DNA of 64,000 nt from Eremophila alpestris peregrina. Lineage: Eukaryota; Chordata; Aves; Passeriformes; Alaudidae. Position numbers and translations under genes: made by a program. Numbering within the stretch: the stretch's first letter is position 1; every line of letters starts with the position of its first letter. Location of the stretch: the NCBI GenBank assembly GCA_009792885.1, contig WMCF01000056.1, forward strand, positions 1,259,138 through 1,323,137, given 5' to 3'. Of this stretch, positions 11,301 to 22,580 are shown piece after piece. A model generated the notes under the pieces. It ran no database searches, was not told the DNA's origin, and saw only the letters and a list, made by a program, of their open reading frames with translations.

Positions 11301-12605
11301 ATGTTTAAAATTAAACTGAATAAAGCACAAGAAAGTACATGGCACTAAACAACCCTGCATAGCAGGAGGATCAGCTGCATTAAGTGTCTGTTTTCACTCC
11401 TGCTTTCTGTTGCTTTCTCTCACTCATGTCCAAGTACCCCAGGAGTGTTTGCTCCCCCGCAGCATCACCCTCACTCCTGGGGCAGCCAGAGACAGCTCCA
11501 GGGATCTTAACTGGTTTAGCTTCACGTTAAATTCCTATCTATAAACACAGATGGACACATTATTATAGGCTCATTTGTGCTGAGCAATAACTTGCTCTGG
11601 GCTGGCTTGTAACTTTACACTTTGCTCCAAATGAAGATGATCACTGTCCCAGTGCTCAGCAGGGAAGGAGGAACTGCAGCCTCCCATCATTTGTGCTCTC
11701 TGATTTCCCTCTGGCAGTGAGGCATCATCCTGGGAGCAGCCAGCAGGTCCCTGGGACAAGGCTTTCAGAGCTCACACTGCTGTAGGTCAGCAGAGGCTTG
11801 GTGGCATCTCCAATGGCAGGGCCAGCAGTGAAGAATCCACAGGCAGGTGCCTGTGTGGGTAATCTGTTCTTCTCACCGCGCAAACTTGGGGCAGAACTGG
11901 TGTAGTTCTGATTTGGAAATATGATGGGGCTATTCTTCGTTAAGAGAAAGAATTACCAAAACCAAATAGGTCAAAACCCATGTTGATTCATGCCAGAAAA
12001 ACCATTAATATAACTAAATATTGTTAACAGAGAGTAAGATAAAAAAAATCACGTGTCAAGGATAGGGAGAGGAGGCCTGAGCAGTCTCCTTGTCTGACAG
12101 GTAGCTGCCAGCTAATCAGAGAGGTGGTAAGAAAATGCAGGGTTATTTCCATCTGGTAAACAGAAAACATGGAGCAGCCCTTCCCACAGTTTGTAGCTCC
12201 CTGTTCAGATTATTCATTTCCACACTGTTAAAATGCGAATGTAATCCTGGCCCTTTAAACTATTTTATGTTAAAACTCTTTCTCCAACCACTGTGCAGTC
12301 TAATTGAAAGCTGGGAGTGAGTGAGCCAAGGATGGAAATGAAAGCATTACCTAGTGCTCCACTCAGTGCTGCATTCCTGAGGTGTTTTATCTGATCCTGT
12401 ACAATTGCCACAGGCCTTTTGGGGCAGGATTCTGCTCCTCTCTGTGCTGAGCTGCCTGGGAGGAGCTGCCTGAGTAGAGGTGATGGCTTTCACCAGTGAA
12501 GGGCTGGTGCAAGTGAGGAGAGAGTTGGACCCAATGCCTCCTTCCTGGCAGGAATGAACTGCACCAGTTGGAGAGAAACCTTAATGGCTGCTGAATCAGT
12601 TAGGC
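8369..12605. other. Non-coding, includes one long chance-like ORF and an AT-rich block
   Basis: A 215-codon plus-strand frame at 8,369-9,016 is the longest in the window. It has no protein-like pattern or splice signals that I can see, so I do not call it a gene. At 10,290-10,760 lies a strongly A/T-rich block with A-runs and T-runs. Nothing else is recognised. Confidence 0.45.
10301..10337 (+). repeat. A-rich low-complexity run
   Basis: A 15-base A-run is followed by GAAAAAACAAAACAAAAG. It could be the tail of a decayed retroposed element, but no recognisable body precedes it. Confidence 0.7.
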
Positions 12606-12609
12606 CATC

Positions 12610-12735
12610 TTTAATTCCCTATGCACCTGCTAGGGAATGAATATTTTTATCTCCCATTTACCAATATGTTAACTGTTAATATGTTGCAGTGATCAATGGC
12701 AGAGCCAGAAACAGAAGCCCAAATTCTGCTCCAGG
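12610..12735 (+). repeat. MIR/CORE-SINE-like relic
   Basis: TTTTTATCTCCCATTTACC near 12,643, followed about 50 bp later by CAATGGCAGAGCCAGAAACA near 12,696, has the order and wording of the MIR 3' region (ATTTTACAGATG, then GTGGCAGAGCC). The identification is by eye only. Confidence 0.4.
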
Positions 12736-15018
12736 GGGTGTTTGTTCATCAGTTCAGTAGTTGTTTACACATTTGTTTTATACCTGCATAAACTAAGGGA
12801 GACAGTATGCCTGCCTGAAGTTTAACAATTAATCACTGCAAAAGCCTGGAAAGACCCAAAGATTTCTTCAAAAAAAAGCTTTATCCTAACACATCTTTAC
12901 TCAGGGTGCTTCATTGTCCACGAGTCATGTGCAGTGCAGCATCCATCCCAAAAATGAACCATAACAAGGCTCTGCCTTGGGGACCATCAGGGTTTTGATT
13001 TTTGCAAGGATAATCCCACAGATGAAGAGGCCATGGTTGTCTGTGCATTGAATCTGGCAGAAGAATGTGCTGCTGCTCAAAGTGGCCAGGCACACACAGA
13101 TAAAAGCTTTTCCCACAGAAAAAAAGCAGATGGCAAGAGTGAGGAAGCAAAGGGAGAGGAAGATCTCTGACACAGGGCAGCAGAGAGTCCACCTTGTGTT
13201 CACCACAGCAGCCAGCATCTCCTTGCAGTTTGCCTCTCTCAGCCAGCAGAGTCCCCAGTAGCCCCAGAAAACCAAACTGGGCTCCAGGGACAGTGCCAGG
13301 GCTTTCCCAGTTGCTGAACAGAGTTACCTTCCAGTTCCCATCCAGTCTTAAACATCCAACCTTTGTGTTTCTAGGGTGGAAAGTCCTGAGTGGAGCTACT
13401 CTGTTACTTCCTTGTTTATGTTGCTGCACTGTAGGTCTGGACTGCTGAAACTGCACCCTATGAGCACAGGACAAGAGGCTGTAGACAGCTCCTGTATCTT
13501 ATTTGTGCCTTATTTCCAATCAGGCTCCTGCCTGAAACCTCAAAACCACAATATCAGCCTCTTGGAAATGTGCAATAGCGACCAACAGGATAGTGCTGCT
13601 TGTTTAAGACCAATAAAACATGAAGTTGGACAAATGCCACCCACAGAGCTGATTTCTTCAACATTTTCTACACAAAAACCTACCTACTGACTTCAGCAGG
13701 AATTGCAGATATGTATAGTTACAAATTCTGAATTACAGTTCCTAGAAATCAGAAACATAAGCTTGTATCCAGTACCAAAAATAGGGTTTTGTGGTGGTGC
13801 AGGGAACCAGACTGCATGTTCACAGCCCTGGCCTGGATGAGTAACTGGGCAAACCAGCTGCCCCTTGCTTCTCATCCAGAGATCAGTTCCTCTTCAGACA
13901 AAGCAGTGGTACCATCACATCTGCAGGGGTGGGGGGGTTGGTGGATTGGGGTTTTTTTTAAGTTTAGCTTGATTTTGGTTACTCTACAACTCTTAGTCTT
14001 TTAAGAGAAATTATCACAAAGAGCCTGCAAAAAAAACCCCTCAAGCACAACAGCCTGTTCCCTGGGGAGTTCTCTATCACAAGTACTGAATCTGCTTGGA
14101 GAAATTAAGGGCACAGCAACTCTTTTGCTGCTTGCTGGCTCTCCCAGAAGAGCATCCCACCGTACAGCAACAGCAAAGGATGGAGGGATGGGTGTGAATG
14201 GAATAGGGCCATCTGCTGATGGCAGCCTGAGCCATAGCATGTGCTTCACATATGTACTTACATGACACATTTGGTACATATTTAGCACAACAGTTTGTAC
14301 TGCAAGCAGTATTTCAGTTTCTTCTTAGCTGTGGTGGCAGTCCTAAGGTAGGTCATGAGAAGACCTTAAGGATATCATCTCACTCTACCTCTGAATTTTG
14401 CTTGTTGACAGACACTTCATGCTAAAAAAAGGTGCTGGCTTGTTTTGTCTCAAGGGTTCTCTTTCCCTTTATAATGTAATCAGTATTCCTTCAGGGAATA
14501 ACGCCTTCCAGGGTAAGTACCTGAACATCAGCCTCAGGATTAAAAGAAGCAATTTTCAGCCAGCACAGAGGTACACCCACACACATGACCTGAGAAAGAC
14601 CCAAGGACACAAAAGGAAAGAAACAAGTACAGTTTAGCTTAAAGCTGCTCTCTGTAAAGAAAGCAATGGACATGAGCTGTAAGCCTACAGGCTATGAAGG
14701 AAATAAAGAGGCTTGGGGAGAACAGCAAAATGATCTGGAACAAAGGGAATCTGGTGTGTACAAAGAGCAAGGACAGTATCAGCAGCTAAGTGAGCTGGAA
14801 GGACGTTCTAGGATGGCACAGAACACATAACTGATGGCCATTAATCTCTGCAAGAGAGGCAGCTCTTCTGTTGTGCCCTCTGTTTCTAATTACTGTCCCA
14901 ACTCAGCTCTAGGCCTAAATTGCACAATTCAAACTCAATTCCAAACCACCCAAAGTGCTAAAGGTTTTGGAAGGCACAGGAATGGGAGTATCAGGCATAA
15001 ATTGCAGGGTTTATGGTG
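12736..15018. other. Non-coding, nothing firmly recognised
   Basis: Two overlapping minus-strand frames around 12,911-13,474 are open. One has hydrophobic patches, but they show no start context or splice support and resemble no family I know. A GGGGTGGGGGGGTTGG run lies near 13,926-13,940. Confidence 0.45.
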
Positions 15019-15552
15019 TTTACACAAGAGCATCCAATTAGTTCACACACAAGTGCCAAAACAATACACGTGAGGACCCCAATGGGTCACACATGAGTGC
15101 AAAATTGCTTCACCCACGTGCACCACCCAGAAAGTTTATGCAGGAATGATCCAGCAGTTCATGCATAAACACCCAATTAATGCATGAGTGTCCAATTAGT
15201 ACACACACGAGTGCCCAGTAAGTCTGTGCACAAGCAGCCAATTAATTTGTTCATAAGGGCACAGGTAATTAATGCACATGATTGGTTTGTGCATGGCTGC
15301 CCAACTGGTACATGCATGAGCACCCAGTTAGTGGTACACAAGTGCCTAATCAGTTTATGTTTGAATATCCTATCAGGTCATGCTTGAGCACTCCAACACT
15401 TTGTGCATGAGCACCCAAATAGCTGAGGGATGTGTTTTATGCATGAGCACCCAATCAGCCCATGCAGGAATGAATGCCCATGCAATTTATGCTTGAGGAC
15501 CCAAATACTCCATGAAAAGCCACAGTGAGTTTGTGCATCAGCGCCCCAGTAA
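15019..15552. repeat. Degenerate 23-bp tandem array, about 23 copies
   Basis: Successive 19-26-bp units share the pattern T-T-T/G-T/C-ATGCATGAGCACCCAATTAG. Clear copies lie at 15,019-15,041, near 15,163, near 15,310 (CATGCATGAGCACCCAGTTAG), near 15,401 and near 15,441. The spacing stays close to 23 bp while individual units have diverged heavily, so this is an old array and not a young satellite. Each unit tends to carry an ATGCAT or CATGAG palindrome-like core and a CAATTAG homeodomain-type site. No flanking duplication, coding sense or CRISPR-like exact repeat is present. Confidence 0.85.
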
Positions 15553-18164
15553 CACTCAGTGCTGCCATGGGCAGGTTTGGGTAGCTGGAGCTGCAGTGAT
15601 GCCTCTGCCAGCTGTGGAACTGATGAAAAAACCCCAAATGCTCCAAAGCATCAGCCCATCAGAAAAACCCTCAGGATCTCATCTCAGACATACTCAAGGA
15701 AGAGGAGCAGCTGTAAGCATTTGAGAAATGTGGAAGGAGAGATGGCCAAGGAGATGTGGGGAGATGTGCTCTTGGAAGGAAGCAATCCATGTGCATGGAG
15801 CTCATCCCAAGGGGCTGGCTTCAGGACAATTTATGGATATTTTTAATTTCTTTAGTTCTGCATGTCTTTTACAGAAGTGTCAGGAACATCACATCTGGAA
15901 CCAGGAACAGAAGTTGCCTTAGAAGCTCTGAGCCAGCTGCTTGTGATTCTGTAGCATGCCCATGAAAATTCAAATAAAAAAACAGAGAGTAACAACTGTT
16001 AGCATCTAGAGAAAAATCTCACTCTAACAAAATGTGTTGGCTTCAGAAGAATAAAGGATGAAGCTCTACAGCATGTGCTACACAGGAGCTCACATAAGAT
16101 GATATAATGACAGAGTGGTCATAAAGTCTGTGATCTTATCAGTCCAACTTGCTTAGGTCTCTTAATCACTGGTAAGCCCAACTTGCACTACTTTCCTTGT
16201 TCAGGCACAGAGAAAAACAAGGTGGTATGTATTAAGCCTTGCTCATGCCAATAAAAATGTACTACAGGAATGAATGCATTTATTAACTCTCAGCAGTGGT
16301 GCCAATGGTTTTGGCTCAACTACAATTTCCTGGCCTTGGACACAGGGTCACAAATCTTTAAGGCTGTTGAATCTTGCCCTGCAGTAAGTCTGAGCTGGAG
16401 CTGTCTGCCACAGGGGAGAGAAAGCAAAGCCCAGGCAGCCTTAAATAATAATATTTTCAGCATTCAAACAGAACAATTTAAACATTTGTAAGAGCAGGAG
16501 AAAGGCTGGCTTCAAGATGTTTTGGATCAGCTCTTTGCACTTAGATGCAGTTGGATGCAGAGAAGAGCCAGCAAGAGCCCTCTGCCTGGGAGGGGGCCAT
16601 AGCCAGGAAGGGGAGGCTGTTCCCAAAAGCACAAAGCAGAGCACTGGTGATCCAAGCCCTTGCAGGAGAATGGCAAGTGCAGGATTGCCTGTAAGGGAAG
16701 AGGAAGCCCATTTCTACCTGGCTGGAAACCAAACTCACAAAAGCAAAATTTATTATTTATTATTTACTAGAACTGGAAAAAAAAAAAGCTACAAATTCGA
16801 TCCTTTCAGCATTTTATTCAGAAAATTACCATGGAAGGATGGCAACAAGTCCTTACTACCTAGAAAACAGCAAATGTGGGCATAAACAGGCATCATTATT
16901 ATGTATTATTCCCAGCCACAACTGTCCCATAATTGTAAAAGCCTTGCCATTAACTTCAAGCTCCACCCTCCTCGTCTGCATGCCTGAGCTCTCCTTTGTC
17001 CAGGACAGGATGTATTTCTTCATTTCATTGCCTATCCAGTGTCTAGAGAGATGAGAAACAGATAACTCACTAGAGACTACTCATGCTCAAACCCAACAAA
17101 AGCACATTTAGCATTTGCCCATGTCCAGCCAAGCAAGGTCACGGTCAACCTGGGCATTCTGAGTGTGCTCAGAAAGGTGGATCCCACACAATCCCAGTGC
17201 TGGCACAGCTCTGAAAGTGACTCACTGAAGTTCCTAGAAACACACATCTCAGTAAAAGACAATCAAAATTATGTTCCTGAGGTCCAAACACTCTAAGCTG
17301 TACTTTTAAAAAGTCAATGCCCAATGATTCATGTCCGTAAGGCATCTCACTGGGTCATATCCAACCAGCAGCAAATGGCAGGCACAGGGAGTATGTCCTG
17401 GCAAATCTGGCCTGAAGCATCTCATCTGAAAATGGGTCTTGGTCTCCTAAATCCCCAAGCTGTTACCTAATAAACACATTATTAGATTCTGAGGCAAAAT
17501 AATGTATGGCTGCAGAATTTGTGGGTTTGTGCAGAGGCATGTGAAGAGACATAGCACATCCTCTAAGCACAATTCACTGGCTCCTGCCCTGCTTTCAAAC
17601 CAACCCTCTTTAGGTGAAATCACTGACCTCATCAGATGGAGCCCTCCCATCCAGCCCCAAAGGACAGAATAAGCCAATTTTACTAGAAATCTTTCAGATT
17701 CAGATTTCATTTACACCTCTCTGTCAGTTCAAAATCAGGGACCCTTCCCACTGTCTGAACATACTCTGGCCACTCAAATAAAAAGTTTTACATTTCTACA
17801 AGAAGCCTAACAGTTTTTTCACTTCAACAGTAAAATCAACAGATATTGAACATTTCTTCATGTGTTGAAAACCCTGCTGTTACTGCTGAAATTTAACCTA
17901 TCAGAGTAGGCATTGAAGGAGACCATCAACAGACTGTGGTTAAATCCTCAAGGGAAGGGAAGGACCTGAACACCTGTGAAAGCCTGGATTTTTAGATTTC
18001 AGCAGAATCTCTCTCTGCCCATAGTGCTTTAACATAAACATGAGCTGTATGAAAAGGCCCTGAACAGCCACCCTGCACCTTTTTCATAGCACTGCTCTCT
18101 CCTTTTGTCCTCCCTGCCTGCGTGGGAGGTTTTTCAGGGGAATCTGGCCAATAATACTGTCAGC
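15553..18164. other. Non-coding, nothing recognised
   Basis: This is ordinary intergenic sequence. There is a small TTATT-type low-complexity stretch near 16,746-16,765 and a short A-run near 16,778-16,787. I see no exon or transposon I can defend. Confidence 0.5.
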
Positions 18165-18330
18165 TAGCAATAGCATATTTTGGACAGAGCAATATTAGCT
18201 AGGAAAAAAAAAATCCAAATTAAGAAAAGCACATGTAATTAGGCTGGGATGTGATGTCATCAGTGATATGAAACATCATTAAAGATACTTGACCCAGCTA
18301 ATGAATTGCAGGCTAGTTTTTACAGACATG
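18165..18330. promoter_or_regulatory. Candidate conserved regulatory element
   Basis: This is a dense AT-rich block with GCTAGCAATAGCATATTTTG, GTAATTAGG, a CRE/ATF-like TGATGTCATCA at 18,252-18,262 and GCTAATGAATTGCAGG. Such packing of homeodomain-type sites is typical of vertebrate conserved non-coding elements. Conservation itself cannot be seen from one sequence. Confidence 0.25.
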
Positions 18331-18789
18331 GATAATCTTGACATAACTAAATGGTTCCCAAATCACTGGCATTAATTCTTAGAGCGTCAGTGAGTTTCCA
18401 CATGAAACAGGAAAAAAAGGATGTTGCAAGAACATCAGCAGGATGATTTAGGAGTCTGCTGTCTTGATTGATTTTCAAGCAGAGTTTTGCAATTAGGCAA
18501 GAGGATGCCCAGTTCCATGTAGACCTAATGTGCAGACTCAGTGGTTGAGAAATAACACGTCCTAGAAGCAGAGGTTCAACTCCCAGTGTGCAGATGGGAG
18601 AGAGCCCCCACTGCTGCTCCCTGGCAGGACAGAGCAGCCACATTTGCATCACACACACACAGGGAGCCCCTCCCGTGCTCCTGAGCACTTGCCTGGCCCC
18701 AGTTTCCACAGCACCTAACCCCACTTTGCCTTGCAATCCACTCCAGGTGCACTGATCCCCATGACAGTGCTGCAGGGTGGAAAATTTCA
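18331..18789. other. Non-coding, nothing recognised
   Basis: A minus-strand open frame crosses this stretch and the adjoining SINE relic, which argues against it being coding. A short CACACACACACA run lies near 18,648-18,660. Confidence 0.5.
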
Positions 18790-18905
18790 CAGCAATTTTA
18801 CAGATATTAAAGGGAGGTATCAAGGCATTAATTAACTCACCAAATGTCACAGAAGAAACCTGTATAGAAGGGAATTGAACAGAGGTTTTCCACACTTCAG
18901 ATCAC
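18790..18905 (+). repeat. MIR-family SINE relic
   Basis: In order, the sequence shows TTTTACAGAT, a TTAACTCACC...GTCACAG stretch and GGGAATTGAACAGAGG. This matches the 3' part of MIR (TTTTACAGATGAGG, GTAACTTGCCCAAGGTCACA, GGGATTCGAACCCAGG) in order and spacing. It is heavily diverged, as expected for an element from before the amniote split. Confidence 0.5.
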
Positions 18906-21900
18906 TGTCAAGAGTTTGTACTTCTCTTCAGAGCTATTTCTTGAAAGATGTCTTGGCTGTAGCTGTTAAATTCTCTCCTTATCATAACAACTGATTTGTT
19001 TGTAGAGAGATGATGCATGTGTGTAAAATGTGCCCATAAACCATGATGAGGTTATTTCATTTTCAAACAGACACTCCAAACATTCCAGAGTTAAAAATAA
19101 AAGTAGCATTTAGCTCTACAGGGCATGTTTTCTGTTCCAGACAAGGTTAGTTCTGCTCTTGTTTTAAGAAAGTAATTTATTTTTTTTACCATTCATATAC
19201 CAGGTGTTTCTAGGGGTGTGTTTGGCCCCAGAACAGCTCTGGATGAAGCAGCAGCACAGCACATCCTTGCTGGCAAATGAATCTCTACACATTTGGGAGC
19301 TACAGACTGGATGAACCATAAATCTCCTTCAGTGTGAGTGCCTGGACTCTTCTCCTGGTGTGTTACAAAGCAGATAACAAGTGGGGTCACTGAACAGAAT
19401 AAAATTTTGTATGGGGCTGGAATATGTCAAGCTTTACACTGAGACATTAAGATTTGTTCTTCCAGTGCACTTGGGCTGTTCTCAAAGCATCAACCAAGGG
19501 ACAGAGCAAGGAAAAAGCTCAGCACCTCCCTCCAGGCAGGTAAAGCTGCAAGGCTGGGTGGGCAGAAGGACACAGCATATTCCATGTTACAGCCAAACAC
19601 ATGGGCAAGCTCCCAGGGCTGTCAGCACTTGGGCACAACCATTCCCAGCTGCTGTGTGTCCTCTTTGCTGAGTATTTTGCTTTTCTCAAGGAAGGATCAA
19701 CACAAGCTTCAAATAATGCAAAAAAACAGCTCAGAAAGGAAAGGCAGGAGTGAAAATGAGGATTCCCAGCTCTACCATCCCACTCTGTTTCAGATCCTGA
19801 ATAAGGATCCCAAGAAGAAACCAGAAGCATCTTAACACAGGCAGTATTTTAAAACCTCATTGCAATCCATGCAGATTTCCAGAAAAAGATAAATCTGCTT
19901 TACACTGACATACCTTTTTCAACAAAGCTACTTGAAGTGGATGTGTTTCTTAGTATATATGATCTGACCCATGTACCAGTACTATTTATTGCTTTTCAAG
20001 GCACGTAGTGGGTATTGTATCAAATGCCTCCATAAGGCATTGTGAAGAGAGCTTTTCTTTCCACATCTAAAACTCCCTGTACAGGGCAGGTCTTTAGAAA
20101 AGAAAACATCAGTGAGAAGCAAAATACTTGTCAGAGGGAAGAGAATCACACACTCAGACTTTACTAAATCAGCTTTTATCAGAGCAAACTTTCTTCTACA
20201 AAGAAATATTCACAGCTCTGGGAAAGGAAACACACTTATCAGATCAGTGCTGTTTGCGTAGGAAATGAAAAATGGTGACTGTTTATAACTTAAAGTGTTT
20301 TTAATGAACTTAACTGCTGTATTTTAGTCTGGGAGGAAGAGTAAAACTGCTTAGGAAAACAAGCAGTATAACCAAGATTATGAGATCTGGTCGCTCCCCT
20401 GGAACCACTCTGTGGAGCTGGAATTCCTCCACCACCTTTGCCAGTCCTGTTTTATGGCATGTGGGATAATTGCAGCCTGGCAGAGAAGGAACATGCCCTT
20501 TGCCAAATGTGAAAGTGAGCTACCAGTGACTGTGTCACCTCCCTGTGGGATTCAGTAAAACTCCTGACTGAACCACAAGCACTTGCCTGTTCACTGGTTA
20601 CCTTTCCTGTGGGTTTCTCACATGAAATGTCTGAAGACAGCAAAGCTTTACCACTTTTCTGCTTCTGTGGCCACAGCTGGGGTGTGCTGCAGGTAACAGT
20701 GCAGACAAATCCATGTTTGAAACCACTTAAAGACAGCGAGTTAGAACAAGAATCTAGGAGTGTAACAATTTCATTAATCATCTTCCTTATCTTGGCACAC
20801 ATCAGGAACTTATTAGCAAAACTTAGGAGCTAAGCAAAGGGGTATGAATACTCAAGAAACTGCAATTAAAAGAGGACAACACACACCCAAAGGAAGATCA
20901 AATGAACACTAATCTCTTAAAAAAGGGAAGAATAATACAGAATATTGGAGAATAGGTCCTTATCACCAGCATGTACCACACAGACAGATCCTTCTGCATC
21001 TACAGAGCCCAAACAGGTTTCACTGCTCCCCAACAGTTGCAGGGCTGGAGCTGGAATGCTTTGGGAATCAGGTGCACAAACAGGCAGTGACTGATCAGAC
21101 TGACCATGAGGTAGTGTAAACCCAGGCAAAGAGTAAAACACAGAGAGAGCAGCTGGGTCCACCTGTGGTGGGCTTGCTGTCAAGTCTGGGACCTCAGCAT
21201 GTTTCCAGGTTGCCAACATGTCCTTCAACACTGGCCTCTATAATAAATGCACTTACAGATTGCAGGGAAAGTCCTGCCCCTGCACTCCTCAAAGTGACTG
21301 ACAGCTGGAAATGGATTCAAGAAATCTCCAAACAGGATTTTCTGAAAAGAGAGGTTCCTAGACGTGTGTTAGGAAACAGATCTCTCACATAGTACATAAA
21401 ATCCTGCAAATTGGACAAGGTAGAACAACAACCTCTTGGGGACTTTCATTTGGTGTTTTTCAAGATGCAATTTAAAACACTATTCTTGATAAATTTCACA
21501 AGTGGGGAAAAAGTCAGAGCATAAGCCTGGCTTTAGCACAGGGAAACCAAGGCCTGTCTGGGTTTACATGGAAAAACTGAGATTTGATAGAACACTGACC
21601 TCTGAGGAGTCTCAAGGTATTTCAGTGGCAGACACCAAACTCCAGGCAGCCCATTTTGTTGTGAAAACACCAGGCAACAATTTTGGCTGACACAAGCTAC
21701 ATCTGGCATTTCTAAACATTGCAAAAATTTCCTGTGAATGTCAAGTGACTGGTGTTGCAAGGACTTTAGAAAGCCCGTGGCAAAAGGACCCCTTTACCTT
21801 TCATATGATGAGAATGGAAAAGTGCCTCCCCACCACATACTGAAATAAAAGTGGGGATATTCCCAGCAACATGAGCTGAGAGACAAGACAGTCTCATATT

Positions 21901-22334
21901 GGGATTTCAAGCACAGGCCATAATCTGCCTTTTGGGAAATAACAGGATTCCTATTCAGTTCAAAATGGGGAGAGCAGGCACCCCTCAAAATATGTTCCTT
22001 AACCATAATGTCTGAAAATTGCACTTTCTAGAAAAAACTTCAGGGCTGCTACTGATTCAGATAAATCCAGACCTCCAAAGTGAAAATAAAACAGCAGAGG
22101 ACATCTCAATCAGCTCATATATAGAGACAATTAAAAAGAAAGACAACTCCCATTCTTCCTCCTCCTCCTCCAAGCACCCAACAAGTGAAATGCTTAAACT
22201 GTTCAGATCTAACCTCATATTTAAACTCCTACCAGTTTACATCACCTTGGGGGCATATAAAATGGCCTAAATATGAGTATAAATAATTATGTGTAATCAA
22301 GAATTCAGGCTCCCTTTGCCTGAGGTGGAAAAAA
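18906..22334. other. Non-coding, nothing recognised
   Basis: This is intergenic sequence with a short TCC-repeat near 22,156-22,170. The open frames are short and lack coding character. No RNA gene is seen. Confidence 0.5.
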
Positions 22335-22580
22335 CCCCATGCTCATTCCAAATCCAAATTCATTTTGGAAATGAATTTTCATGACTGATCAGTGTATCTG
22401 CTAATCAACATATCTACAGTCTAGCCTCATAGCATGAATGCCAAGAACAGACGGTTCTGATGACAAAAGATGATACAATTTGCATGTTCATTGAATTTAT
22501 CAGAGTATGATGGATACCCTGTGCCCCGGGCAGATAATTAAATGTGATTGATTTGGGTTGGAATGGACCAAGCTGAAATC
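22335..22580. promoter_or_regulatory. Candidate conserved element with POU octamer
   Basis: The block contains a perfect POU octamer ATTTGCAT at 22,478-22,485, then CAGATAATTAAATGTGATTGATTT, which is rich in homeodomain-type cores. It is flanked by an inverted-repeat-like pair (TTCATTTTGGAAATGAA near 22,360). It has the look of a tissue-specific enhancer. No functional evidence can come from sequence alone. Confidence 0.3.

Noticed and set aside
12911..13474. 187-codon and overlapping 116-codon minus-strand frames with hydrophobic patches
   Set aside because: Two overlapping frames in the same region, no splice support, no family resemblance.
15019..15552. CRISPR-like array
   Set aside because: Units are degenerate and contiguous with no constant repeat plus unique spacer pattern, and the DNA is vertebrate.
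18347..18895. 182-codon minus-strand frame
   Set aside because: It runs antisense through a MIR relic and shows no protein pattern.
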